Origin: Streptomyces sp. ISL-10
GTDB taxonomy: Bacteria > Actinomycetota > Actinomycetes > Streptomycetales > Streptomycetaceae
Length of the DNA stretch: 64,000 bases
Direction of reading: 5' to 3'
Assembly: GCF_018614575.1 (NCBI RefSeq)
Contig: NZ_JAGGOJ010000025.1
Location: 1-64,000 of the forward strand
Positions 25,023 through 33,245 of the stretch are shown here, piece by piece (within the stretch, counting starts at the first letter, position 1; the number at the start of each line of letters is the position of its first letter). The translations under genes and the position numbers were made by a program. The notes beneath the pieces are model-generated. The model was not told the origin of the DNA. It was given only the letters and a program-made list of their open reading frames with translations, and did no database searches.

Positions 25023-25162
25023 TTCAGTCGGTCGTTCGGTCTGTCCGTCGTTCGGTCGGTCGGTGTCCGTCGGTCTGTCCGTCAGATCCGTCGGATCCGT
25101 CGTCTGTCGGTCTGTCCGTCGGGTCCGTCTGCCCGTCGGGTCCGTCGGGTCCGTCGGGTCCG
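25023..25162. repeat. GTCCGTCGG / GGTCGGTC simple-repeat tract
   Basis: About 140 bp composed almost only of variants of TCGGTC, GTCCGTC and GGTCCGTCG, directly upstream of the ribosome site of the DUF3558 gene. The tract would be prone to slippage. It is not a coding extension despite being open on the minus strand as Thr/Asp/Pro/Arg repeats. Confidence 0.85.
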
Positions 25163-25255
25163 GGCGCGGCCGCCACGGCCGGCCAGGCCACGGTACGCGC
25201 CCGCGCCGCGGTGGTGGGGCCGCACTCAGGACGTGCGACGCCATGGCTGCGCCGG

Positions 25256-26227
25256 TCACTCGTCGAAGAGCTCGGCCAGCCTGCCGGCCACGCTCTGGGC
25301 CTTTTCCTGCAGTTCCTTGCTGTCCGGAACCTCCGTCACCAGCGCCGGCTGCTCGGCGTAGACGACCGTGACGATCACGTTCGATGTGCGGAACACCACG
25401 CTCACGGTGCGGCGCTGCGCGGTGTTTCCGGCACGGCCGAGCACGTCGTCGATGAAGGCGGCGTTGCCGAGCCCCTCCAGGACGCGGGGCTCCAGGCCTG
25501 CGGTGGACGCGCTGCCGGACGGGCTGCCGTCGGGGTCGTTCGCGGGGCCGTCCGCAGAGCCGTCGGGGGAGCTGTCGGGGGACGCGTCGTCGGACGGCTG
25601 TCCTGAGCTCTCCGCGCCCTCAGGGTCTCCGGGCGCCTGCGTACCCTTCCCGCCGCGGGTTTCCAGGTCCGGGGTCGCGCCCGCCCCGGCACTCTCGGTT
25701 GCCGAGGGCGAGGCCGTGGTCCCGCCCTCGGGGCCGGCGTCACCGGGGCCGGGGGCGACGGGCACGGAGGTCGCGGCCTGCTTCTCCGCGAACACCTCCT
25801 GAGCGCGGTTGTCGTCGCTGACGGCGGGGTCGTAGGAGACGACCCGCTCGAAATCCACCCGCACCTGGTGGGAGGAGTCCGGCGACTGGCCCTTCCAACT
25901 GCACGCGGCGCGGCGGTCGGTGTCGTACGTCACGGCCGGCGTGCCCCGCAGCACCTGCTGCTGCTGGTCCTCGGGCAGTGTGACGACGCCGGGCAGCAGG
26001 TCCTTCAGGGTGCTTCGCTCGATGGAGCCGCAGGGCTCCAGCAGCGTGCGGTACCGGCCGGGAGGCGCGGCCGAGGCCCGGGCTCCGTTGGCCTTGGCGT
26101 CGGTTGCGGAATCAGTGGGTCCACCGCCGCTGGTGCAGCCGGTGACGCCGGTGACGAGCGCCGCGAGGAGCGCCGCCGCGCCGGGGACGTACGCCTTCCG
26201 TTGCACGTTCCTGGCTCCCTTCTCCAT
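25256..26227 (-). CDS. Second DUF3558-type lipoprotein, with long disordered insert
   Basis: An exported lipoprotein of 323 residues. The hydrophobic stretch VPGAAALLAALVTGVTGC ends in the lipobox Cys. The same skeleton as its neighbour is visible: LLEPCGSIERSTLKDLLP and RRAACSWKG, then VDFERVVSYDP. About 100 residues of Ser/Gly/Asp/Pro-rich sequence (DASPDSSPDGSADGPANDPD) are inserted before the C-terminal LGNAAFIDDVLGR segment. ATG 26227 is chosen with AGAGG upstream; GTG 26206 is possible. Function unknown; its distance from the next lipoprotein gene (240 bp) leaves co-transcription open. Confidence 0.78.
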   Translation of the reverse strand: MEKGARNVQRKAYVPGAAALLAALVTGVTGCTSGGGPTDSATDAKANGARASAAPPGRYRTLLEPCGSIERSTLKDLLPGVVTLPEDQQQQVLRGTPAVTYDTDRRAACSWKGQSPDSSHQVRVDFERVVSYDPAVSDDNRAQEVFAEKQAATSVPVAPGPGDAGPEGGTTASPSATESAGAGATPDLETRGGKGTQAPGDPEGAESSGQPSDDASPDSSPDGSADGPANDPDGSPSGSASTAGLEPRVLEGLGNAAFIDDVLGRAGNTAQRRTVSVVFRTSNVIVTVVYAEQPALVTEVPDSKELQEKAQSVAGRLAELFDE

Positions 26228-26402
26228 GGGTACCTCTGAGTGGTCCGCGCCGCCGCGCCCGGGAAAAACGGTTGTCGACCGCTGAGGGCCGACCGACACA
26301 ATGTCTATCGCACGCGCTGCCCCGGATGCCGGTCCGCTGAGCTGTTCGCGGTCATTGGCCGGGCATTTGCGTTAGATGTCTTTTCGGGGGAATTGAGGAG
26401 TT

Positions 26403-27596
26403 ATGTCGTATGTAGAGATGCCGGGCGCGAGGGTTCCCATCCGGATGTGGACCGACCCGGCGACGGTCGAGGACGTTGCGATACGCCAGCTGCAGAACGT
26501 CGCCACGCTTCCCTGGATCAAGGGCCTCGCCGTGATGCCGGACGTGCACTACGGCAAGGGCGCCACGGTCGGCTCGGTGATTGCGATGCACGGCGCGGTG
26601 TGCCCGGCTGCGGTCGGCGTGGACATCGGCTGCGGCATGTCGGCGGTGAAGACGTCCCTGACGGCGAACGACCTGCCCGGTGACCTCTCCCGGCTGCGCT
26701 CGAAGATCGAGCAGGCGATCCCGGTGGGCCGGGGAATGCACGACGAGATGGTGGACCCGGCACGGGTGTTCGGCTTCCCGGCGGAGGGCTGGGACGACTT
26801 CTGGGACCGGTTCGACGGAGTGGCCGACGCGGTCAAGTTCCGTCGGGAACGGGCGACGAAGCAGATGGGGACGCTGGGCGGAGGCAACCATTACATCGAG
26901 CTCTTGGTCGATGAACAGGGTGTGGTGTGGCTCACCTTGCATTCCGGGTCGCGGAACATCGGCAAGGAGCTGGCCGAGTACCACATCGGCGAGGCGCAGA
27001 AGCTGCCGCACAACCAGGGCCTGATCGACCGCGACCTCGCCGTCTTCGTCTCGGAGACGCCGCAGATGGCGGCGTACCGGAACGATCTCTACTGGGCGCA
27101 GGAGTACGCGAAGTACAACCGCGCGATCATGATGGGCCTGTTCAAGGAAGTGATCCGCAAGGAGTTCAGGAAGGCCCGGGTCGCCTTCGAGCCGGAGATC
27201 AGCTGCCACCACAACTATGTGGCGGAGGAGCGTTACGAGGGCATGGACCTGCTGGTCACCCGTAAGGGCGCGATCCGGGCCGGGTCCGGCGACTACGGGA
27301 TCATCCCCGGTTCGATGGGTACCGGCTCCTACATCGTCAGGGGCCTCGGGAACGAGGCGTCCTTCAACTCCGCCTCCCACGGCGCGGGCCGCAAGATGAG
27401 CCGCAACGCGGCGAAGCGGCGCTTCTCGACGCGGGACCTGGAGGAGCAGACCCGTGGGGTGGAGTGCCGCAAGGACTCCGGGGTGGTCGACGAGATCCCG
27501 GGTGCGTACAAGTCGATCGAGAAGGTGATCGACCAGCAGAGCGACCTGGTCGAGGTGGTCGCGAAGTTGAAGCAGGTCATCTGTGTGAAGGGCTGA
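26403..27596 (+). CDS. rtcB: RtcB-type RNA ligase
   Basis: A GTP- and metal-dependent ligase joining 2',3'-cyclic-phosphate or 3'-phosphate RNA ends to 5'-OH ends; 397 residues. Catalytic metal and guanylylation residues are visible: the Cys in VDIGCGMSAV, GGGNHYIE, LHSGSRNIG, SCHHNY, GSMGTGSYIV and SHGAGRKMSR with the GMP-accepting His. The length matches the shorter bacterial RtcB forms. GAGGAG lies just before the ATG. It is monocistronic with its own terminator and has no archease, RtcA or RtcR neighbour, so the damage or RNA it repairs is not indicated. Confidence 0.93.
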   Translation: MSYVEMPGARVPIRMWTDPATVEDVAIRQLQNVATLPWIKGLAVMPDVHYGKGATVGSVIAMHGAVCPAAVGVDIGCGMSAVKTSLTANDLPGDLSRLRSKIEQAIPVGRGMHDEMVDPARVFGFPAEGWDDFWDRFDGVADAVKFRRERATKQMGTLGGGNHYIELLVDEQGVVWLTLHSGSRNIGKELAEYHIGEAQKLPHNQGLIDRDLAVFVSETPQMAAYRNDLYWAQEYAKYNRAIMMGLFKEVIRKEFRKARVAFEPEISCHHNYVAEERYEGMDLLVTRKGAIRAGSGDYGIIPGSMGTGSYIVRGLGNEASFNSASHGAGRKMSRNAAKRRFSTRDLEEQTRGVECRKDSGVVDEIPGAYKSIEKVIDQQSDLVEVVAKLKQVICVKG

Positions 27597-27612
27597 GGCG
27601 AGCCGTCGCCGT

Positions 27613-27642
27613 GGGCCCCGGACCGGGAACGGTCCGGGGCCC
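27613..27642 (+). terminator. rtcB terminator
   Basis: A perfect 12-bp stem GGGCCCCGGACC/GGTCCGGGGCCC (27613-27624 with 27631-27642) with a 6-nt loop, 16 bp after the rtcB stop. Confidence 0.85.
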
Positions 27643-27710
27643 CGTGCTGTTCGGCGGCGGTGGCTGCTGCGGGGGCGGGTGGCCCGGCGGTCGGCAGGTG
27701 TCGGACGGTG

Positions 27711-28682
27711 TCAGACGGTGGCGGAGGGGGTCGTCAGGACGGCGAGGTCCTCGGGGGCCAGCCGTAGCGTCGTCGCCGCCACGTTCTCCTCCAGGTGGGC
27801 CGGGGAGGACGTGCCAGGGATCGGCAGCATGACCGGGGTCAGGGCCAGCAGGCCGGCCAGCATGACCTGTGCGGGGGTCGCGGCGTGGCGGTCGGCGACC
27901 GTACGCAGTGCGGCAAGGTCCGGGACGCCGAGGCCGCCGAGGGGGAAGAAGGGGACGAAAGCGATGCCGTCGCGCGTGCAGACGTCGAGCACGTCGTCGC
28001 TCTTGCGGTGGCTGAGGCTGAAGTGGTTCTGCACGGCGGCCACCGGGGCGATCCGGCGGGCTTCCGCGAGCTGTCCGGCCGACATGTTGCTCACGCCGAG
28101 GTGGCGGATCAGGCCCTGGTCGCGCAGCTTCGCCAGTGCGCCGAACCGCTCTGAGACCGGGCCGTCCTCGGGGAGGGCGCGAAGGTAGACGAGGTCCAGG
28201 TGGTCGCGGCCGAGCTCGCGCAGGTCGCGGTGGACGGCGGCGGTCAGTTCCTCGGGCCCGGCCGAAGGCAGCCAGTCACCGTCGTACGTGCGGCCCGGGC
28301 CGACCTTCGTGGCGATGACCAGGCCGTCAGGGTAGGGGTGGAGGGCCCGGCGGATCAGGGCGTTGGCGCGCAGGTCACGGAAGAAGTAGAACCACGCGGT
28401 GTCGATGTGGTCCGTGCCCAGTTCGACGGCGCGGCGCAGGACGGCGACCGCGCGGTCGGGGTCGCCGGCCGGGCCGTGCCAGTCGGGGGCGGGCAGCCGC
28501 ATCGCCCCGAAGCCCATGCGGGCCACGGAGAGGTCTCCGCCGAGGTCGAAGCGTCCGGCGTCGGCGGCGTGGGGGGTGCGGCCGGCCGGGTGCGGGGCAA
28601 GCACGGTCGGGTGCGGGGCGTGGTCGGTGGCGTGGGGGGCATGGTCGGTCGACGTCGTGGGCGTGGGTCCGTTCATCGGCAT
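27711..28682 (-). CDS. Aldo/keto reductase
   Basis: NADPH-dependent oxidoreductase of the AKR TIM-barrel family, 323 residues. Signatures: MGFGAMRLPAPD, the catalytic Asp/Tyr segment DHIDTAWFYFF (Asp present, Tyr position shifted), LRELGRDHLDLVYLRALPED, and HLGVSNMSAGQL. The C-terminal phosphate-binding segment is LPIPGTSSPAHLEENVAA. The first ~40 residues are an odd His/Pro-rich leader with repeats of DHAPHATDHAPHPTVLAPHP, absent from typical AKRs. The start is ATG 28682 or 28676. It is divergent from the LuxR-type regulator at 28752, which may control it. Confidence 0.87.
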   Translation of the reverse strand: MPMNGPTPTTSTDHAPHATDHAPHPTVLAPHPAGRTPHAADAGRFDLGGDLSVARMGFGAMRLPAPDWHGPAGDPDRAVAVLRRAVELGTDHIDTAWFYFFRDLRANALIRRALHPYPDGLVIATKVGPGRTYDGDWLPSAGPEELTAAVHRDLRELGRDHLDLVYLRALPEDGPVSERFGALAKLRDQGLIRHLGVSNMSAGQLAEARRIAPVAAVQNHFSLSHRKSDDVLDVCTRDGIAFVPFFPLGGLGVPDLAALRTVADRHAATPAQVMLAGLLALTPVMLPIPGTSSPAHLEENVAATTLRLAPEDLAVLTTPSATV

Positions 28683-28751
28683 GCGGGCATCGTGCAGGGC
28701 GTGCGGCTGCCCGGCGGTGGATTGGCACGTTGCTGCCAGAATGGCGGGGTC

Positions 28752-29420
28752 ATGGCAACCGATCGGATTGTGACCCTGCGGGGCGAGAAGGAACTGGTGC
28801 GCCGTGCGGGGCATCTCTTCGGCTCCGCCCGCAGCGAGTTCCTGTGTGCCGCCGAGGACCTGGTCACCTGGTCGGCGGGGGTGAACGCGGCCTTCGCCGA
28901 GGGCTTTCGCCCCATGCACGGGGAGGGCTTGTCCATGCACAAGCTCTACACCCCCCGAGCCGTGGCCGACGGGTACTCCGAGCAGCGCCTGCTGCGGGTC
29001 TCCGAGCACGCGCAGGTCCGCATCTCCAGCGCGCCGCTGCCCCGCGAGGCGATCGTCATCGACCGGAAGGTCGCGATTCTCGCTGGTCCGCCCGCGCCCG
29101 GGACACGGACGTACTCGGTCGTCAGCTCGCCGGACGTCGTCGACGGTGTCCGGTCGCTGTTCGGCGCGGCCTGGGAGTCGGCGACGGAACTGCATGACTT
29201 CCTGCGGGCACGGGCGGCGGCGCCGCCCGTGCTGAGTGAGGAAGCCCGCAGGATCCTGCGGATGCTGGGCGACGGGCACACCGACGAGACGGCGGCGCGG
29301 CTGCTCAGGATGTCGCTGCGCACCTACCGCAGGCGGGTCGCCGACGTGATGACGCTGCTGGGTGCCACGTCGCGTTTCCAGGCCGGGCTACGGGCCCGTG
29401 AGCTCGACGGCCCGCTCTGA
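28752..29420 (+). CDS. LuxR-type HTH regulator with TrmB-like sensor part
   Basis: A 222-residue regulator. The C-terminal ~60 residues are a LuxR/GerE-like DNA-binding domain (RRILRMLGDGHTDETAARLL, SLRTYRRRVADVMTLLGATS). The N-terminal part resembles the PLD-like/TrmB C-terminal domain seen in similar Streptomyces regulators (VRRAGHLFGSARSEFLCAAED; SEQRLLRVSEHAQVRIS). The ATG at 28752 gives a normal N-terminus; the frame open upstream covers the divergent AKR gene on the other strand. The last 33 bp overlap the convergent GNAT gene. Confidence 0.8.
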   Translation: MATDRIVTLRGEKELVRRAGHLFGSARSEFLCAAEDLVTWSAGVNAAFAEGFRPMHGEGLSMHKLYTPRAVADGYSEQRLLRVSEHAQVRISSAPLPREAIVIDRKVAILAGPPAPGTRTYSVVSSPDVVDGVRSLFGAAWESATELHDFLRARAAAPPVLSEEARRILRMLGDGHTDETAARLLRMSLRTYRRRVADVMTLLGATSRFQAGLRARELDGPL

Positions 29421-29969
29421 GACCTGCGGTGCCGTCGGTGCCGGCCGCAGAGACTTGTGGAAGAACGTCGTCGAACGCAGGACGCCGGAGGGATCAGCGG
29501 CGTAGTCGGGGACCGTGCCGAGGGGTATCCAGCCCGCCGACCGGTAGAGGCGCTCCGCCGTGCTGCCCGTCTGGGTGTCGAGCATGAGCAGGGTGCGCCC
29601 CGAGGAGCGGGCGAACTCCTCGGCCGTGGTGAGCAGTCGGCGTGCGATGCCGCGGCCGCGCGCGTCGCGGTGGACGAGCAGCTTGGCCATCTCCGCCCGG
29701 TGCGTCCCGTTGGGCGAGGTCTCGCACCTGAGCTGGACGGTGCCGACGAGCCGGCCGCCGTCGTGGGCCGCCCAGACGGCTGTCCGTCCCTCTGTGAGGG
29801 CGGGTGCCAGGTCCGCCCACCAGGCGGTGGCCTCCTCGGCGGTGAGCGAGGAGGTGAAGCCGACGGACGCGCCGTCGTCGACAGCGTCGACGAGCAGGGC
29901 ACCGAGACCTGGGGCGGCGGCCGGAAGATCGGCGGCGACGAGGCGCGAGAGGGCGATGCGGTCGCTCAT
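29388..29969 (-). CDS. GNAT acetyltransferase
   Basis: A 193-residue acetyl-CoA-dependent N-acetyltransferase. The CoA pyrophosphate loop is VHRDARGRGIARRLL at about 108-122, preceded by AEMAKLLV. The following segment LMLDTQTGSTAERLYRSAGW is typical. The start ATG (29969) shares its A with the upstream SDR stop (TGATG), so it forms a coupled pair with the short-chain dehydrogenase. Substrate not predictable. Confidence 0.85.
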   Translation of the reverse strand: MSDRIALSRLVAADLPAAAPGLGALLVDAVDDGASVGFTSSLTAEEATAWWADLAPALTEGRTAVWAAHDGGRLVGTVQLRCETSPNGTHRAEMAKLLVHRDARGRGIARRLLTTAEEFARSSGRTLLMLDTQTGSTAERLYRSAGWIPLGTVPDYAADPSGVLRSTTFFHKSLRPAPTAPQVSERAVELTGP

Positions 29970-30733
29970 CACAGCTCCCTGTGGATCTTGAAGTTGGACG
30001 CCTGGGCGCGGGGGCGCACCACGAGCAGGTCGATGTTGACGTGGGACGGGCGGGTGACGGCCCAGGTGATGGTGTCGGCGACGTCGTCGGCGGTGAGCGG
30101 TTCGGGTACGCCGGCGTAGACCTTGGCGGCCTGCTCTGTGTCGCCCCGGAAGCGGGTCGTGGCGAATTCCTCCGTCCTGACCATGCCGGGGGCGATCTCG
30201 ATGACGCGGACGGGGGTGCCGACGATCTCCAGGCGCAGGGTCTCGGCGAGCACGTGGGCGCCGTGCTTGGCGGCGACGTAGCCACCGCCGCCCTCGTAGG
30301 TGGCGAGGCCCGCCGTGGAGGACAGGACGACCACGGTGCCGTCGCCGCTCGCGGTGAGCGCGGGGAGCAGCGCCTGGGTGAGATGGAGCGTGCCGATCAC
30401 ATTGACCTCGTACATCCGGCGCCAGTCGGCCGGGTCGGCGGTGGCGACCGGGTCGGCGCCGAGCGCGCCACCCGCGTTGTTGACGAGGACGTCGCAACGG
30501 TCCAGGGACGCGGCGAACGAGTCGACGGCAGGCCGGTCGGTGACGTCGAGTGCGTGGGCGGTGGCCTGGTGGCCGGCGGCGGTGATCTCGGCGGCAAGGG
30601 CCTCGATGCGGTCCTTGCGGCGGGCGGTGAGGAGAACGTGGTGTCCGGCGGCTGCCAGCTGCCGTGCGGTGGCCGCGCCGATGCCGCTGCTTGCTCCGGT
30701 GACGACGGCGACGGGGGTCCGGGCTGTGGTCAT
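29969..30733 (-). CDS. Short-chain dehydrogenase/reductase
   Basis: A classical SDR of 254 residues. The cofactor motif is VTGASSGIGAATARQLA (TGxxxGxG) near residue 12; Arg residues in LLTARRKDRIE favour NADP(H). The structural motif is VLVNNAGGA. Catalytic Ser is in VVVLSSTAGLATYEG, followed by the YVAAKHG Tyr-x3-Lys. AGGAG lies upstream of the ATG. It is in a two-gene coupled unit with the GNAT and divergent from a small secreted protein. A second SDR of the same general type, alone, lies at 39109. Confidence 0.9.
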   Translation of the reverse strand: MTTARTPVAVVTGASSGIGAATARQLAAAGHHVLLTARRKDRIEALAAEITAAGHQATAHALDVTDRPAVDSFAASLDRCDVLVNNAGGALGADPVATADPADWRRMYEVNVIGTLHLTQALLPALTASGDGTVVVLSSTAGLATYEGGGGYVAAKHGAHVLAETLRLEIVGTPVRVIEIAPGMVRTEEFATTRFRGDTEQAAKVYAGVPEPLTADDVADTITWAVTRPSHVNIDLLVVRPRAQASNFKIHREL

Positions 30734-30915
30734 GTGGTGGCTCCTCGCGCGTGTGATCGAACTGTGGTCAGGATAGGTCGGCTCCGGGACCGGGCCGGGC
30801 CGCACCGGTGGACCGGGCGGGGGCGGCCGGGCGCAGCGCACGGGCGGCGCGGCGGGACGCGCCAGGTGCTGATCGGCGGTCAGGTATGTAAAGGGAAAAT
30901 CGGTATCTTCGGTCC

Positions 30916-31464
30916 ATGTGTGCGATGCGTAGGGCGCTGCCGGCCGGGGCGGCGGCGGTCGTGTTGATGGTCGGCTCGGGGGTGGGCGCTCGTGCGGGTG
31001 CGGAAACGGGCCACGGGGGCGTCGAAGCGGGTGTGGTCTCCGGGGCCGCCGCAGCCGCCGGGACCGCCGGGGCAATCGCCCCGGAGGCCGACGTGGCCCA
31101 CCACGGTCATGTCTCGCTGCACGGTGGGCGGTTCGAGATCTCCCTGACGAGCGAGAACCACGGGCCCTCCGGCCTCGACGACGTCACGGTGAAGCTGGAG
31201 TTCTCCCTGCGGCCGGTCGGTGAACTACGACTGCCCGAACGGTGCCTGCGGGCCGGCGAAAGGGTGGTCCTGTGCGCGACGGGACCGCTGCGGGCGGACG
31301 GTGCCGGTCGCACGACCACCCTGCGTCTTCGGACGGCGGGTGACCCGCCAGAGATGGTCGTGAACATCCGCACCGTGTGGAACGGCGGAGCCACCGACCG
31401 GAACCCGGCCAACAACGAACACCGGGTGATCGTGCCGGCCACGGGGGATCCGTACGCCTTCTGA
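30916..31464 (+). CDS. Small secreted protein of unknown function
   Basis: A 182-residue exported protein. The signal sequence MCAMRRALPAGAAAVVLMVG is followed by a Gly/Ala linker. The mature part (~60-182) is beta-rich, with one possible disulfide pair in LPERCLRAGERVVLCATGP, and ends TDRNPANNEHRVIVPATGD. That ending resembles CARDB/DUF11-like immunoglobulin modules (NPANN-E). TATCTT (30904-30909) ends 6 nt before the ATG, indicating leaderless transcription. No family recognised with confidence. Confidence 0.7.
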   Translation: MCAMRRALPAGAAAVVLMVGSGVGARAGAETGHGGVEAGVVSGAAAAAGTAGAIAPEADVAHHGHVSLHGGRFEISLTSENHGPSGLDDVTVKLEFSLRPVGELRLPERCLRAGERVVLCATGPLRADGAGRTTTLRLRTAGDPPEMVVNIRTVWNGGATDRNPANNEHRVIVPATGDPYAF

Positions 31465-31501
31465 CGCCGCCCGCCCCGCCCCGCCGGGGCCGGCGCCGGC
31501 C

Positions 31502-31591
31502 GGGACGCCGACGCCGGGGACGCCAGCGCACGGGACACCGACGCCCGGGACGCCAGCGCGCGGGACGCCTACGCCCGGGACAGTAACGCCC
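31502..31591. repeat. 15-bp minisatellite
   Basis: Six tandem 15-bp units of the form GGGACGCCNACGCCC with alternating variants, between the small secreted-protein gene and the monooxygenase gene. On the minus strand it would read as pentapeptides (VPGVG-like), but no real gene uses it. Confidence 0.9.
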
Positions 31592-31606
31592 GGTGCCACC
31601 GGCCGC

Positions 31607-33115
31607 TCAGGCCACGGTCCTCCCACGGCCCGCCGCCCACGCGATGTAGCCGTCGGGGCGGACGAGCAGGGCGGTGCGCCGGCCGGTGGCCCAGTGCGCC
31701 CGTATGACGCGGCCGGGTGCGGCCGGGACCGCGGCGGCCGTGGCGACGGCCTGGTCGGCGGGGCCGATCAGGACGAACTCGCCCTTCCTCAGCAGCTCGT
31801 AGAGCCTGCCCTCGGCGAGCCGCAGGTCCGGGGCGCGCCGGCCGGTGAGAGGGTGCGCGCGGCGCGGCCCGCCGTACGAGATGCCGATGCCCGAGATGAC
31901 GCCCATCGCCTTCCTGGCTGCCGGCCGGACGCTGTTGACGACACTCGCGGCGAGGGAGCGTGCGGCGCGCTGGAGCGGGGTGTGGGCCATCGCGAGGCGG
32001 ACGATCGCTCCACTGCTGCGCACGACCATCGCGCCGACGGGATGCCGCTCCGACTGGTAGCTGTCGAGCAGCGCTTCGGGGTCGGGGGCGAGGCCCTGGA
32101 CCGCCGATGCGAGCTTCCAGGAGAGGTTGGCCGCGTCCTGCAGGCCGGTGTTCATGCCCTGGCCTCCGGCCGGCGAATGCACGTGTGCCGCGTCACCCGC
32201 GAGGAACACTCGACCGACGCGGTAGGCAGGCGCCTGGCGTTCGTCGCTGTGGAAGCGGGAGATCCAGCGGGCGTCGTGCATGCCGAAGTCGCTGCCGAGG
32301 GCCTGGCGCGCGATCTCCCGCACCTCGTCGAGATCGACGGGCTCGCTGTCGGGGACCTGGCGCGTGCGGTTCCACCCCATGACGCGGTACCAGCCGTCGC
32401 CGAACGGGGCGATGAAGGCGAATGTGTCGCCTGCTCCGTCGACCGTGAGGAGGTCGGCGGGCTCTTCGGCGAGCCGTACGTCCGCGAGCACGAGGGACGT
32501 GATGACGGAGGCGCCGGGGAAGGGCAGGCCGAGCGCTTCCCGCACGCTGCTGCGAACGCCGTCGGCACCGACGAGGTAGCGGGTACGCAGGGTGCTGCGG
32601 GTGCCGTCCGCGCCGCGGAGCTCGGCGGTGACCGACGCCGGAGGGTCGACGGGTCCGGCGGGAGACCCGGCCGGAGTGGTGCGCCCGGCGAAGGACTGGT
32701 CGATTGCGGTGAGTTCCGTCCCGTGGCGGAAGTCGACGCCCGCCGACCTGGCCCGGCGCTCGAGCAGCTTCTCCACCTCGTACTGCGGAGTGATCAGGAG
32801 GAACGGGAAACGGGAGGGAAGCGTGCCCAGGTCGAGCGAGAGCCGGCGGAACAGGCGCACACCGGTGATCGGCGTGCCCTTCGTCACCAGCTCGTCGGCC
32901 AGGTCGCGCGCGTCCAGCAGCTCCAGCGTGCGGGCGTGCACGCCGAATGCACGGGTGATGTTGCTGATTCCGGGAGGGCGGCGCTCGACGAGGGTGACCG
33001 ACAGGCCCGCGCGGGCGAGGTCGCCCGCCAGCAGGAGACCGGTGGGTCCGGCGCCGACGATGAGCACATCGGTGTCGAAATCGGCGGCGCGGGCGGTGCT
33101 GGGCTTGCCGTGCAT
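31607..33115 (-). CDS. FAD-dependent aromatic-ring monooxygenase
   Basis: A flavoprotein hydroxylase of the PheA/TfdB/rifampicin-monooxygenase type, 502 residues. FAD motif GxGxxG is VLIVGAGPTGLLLAGDLARA near residue 18. The DG motif is YLVGADGVRSSVREALG and the GD motif VFLAGDAAHVHSPAGGQGMN. The C-terminal ~110 residues form the short thioredoxin-like part (GPRRAHPLTGRRAPDLRL, LLVRPDGYIAW). GGGAGG lies 7 nt before the ATG. It is divergent from a TetR gene across a repeat-rich operator, suggesting inducible detoxification or modification of an aromatic compound or drug. Confidence 0.9.
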   Translation of the reverse strand: MHGKPSTARAADFDTDVLIVGAGPTGLLLAGDLARAGLSVTLVERRPPGISNITRAFGVHARTLELLDARDLADELVTKGTPITGVRLFRRLSLDLGTLPSRFPFLLITPQYEVEKLLERRARSAGVDFRHGTELTAIDQSFAGRTTPAGSPAGPVDPPASVTAELRGADGTRSTLRTRYLVGADGVRSSVREALGLPFPGASVITSLVLADVRLAEEPADLLTVDGAGDTFAFIAPFGDGWYRVMGWNRTRQVPDSEPVDLDEVREIARQALGSDFGMHDARWISRFHSDERQAPAYRVGRVFLAGDAAHVHSPAGGQGMNTGLQDAANLSWKLASAVQGLAPDPEALLDSYQSERHPVGAMVVRSSGAIVRLAMAHTPLQRAARSLAASVVNSVRPAARKAMGVISGIGISYGGPRRAHPLTGRRAPDLRLAEGRLYELLRKGEFVLIGPADQAVATAAAVPAAPGRVIRAHWATGRRTALLVRPDGYIAWAAGRGRTVA

Positions 33116-33145
33116 GGCTGCCTCCCGTGGTCGGCGGTGCGGTAG

Positions 33146-33245
33146 GTCAACGACCGTTGGTCAACACCTGTTGGTCAACGCTTGTTGGCAAATGTAAGAC
33201 GGGGGCATCTAGCATGTCAACACCTGTTGGCCTACATTTGTTGGC
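33146..33245. promoter_or_regulatory. Repeat-rich operator between monooxygenase and tetR
   Basis: Five GTTGG cores lie between 33156 and 33244, four as TGTTGG. AACACCTGTTGG occurs twice, and GTTGGTCAAC is nearly palindromic. The two outer arms AAATGTA and TACATTT are inverted relative to each other. This density of half-sites between divergent genes fits cooperative TetR binding. Confidence 0.7.

Noticed and set aside
28200..28751. N-terminal extension of the LuxR-type regulator
   Set aside because: It is the complement of the AKR gene, and the ATG at 28752 gives a normal protein start.
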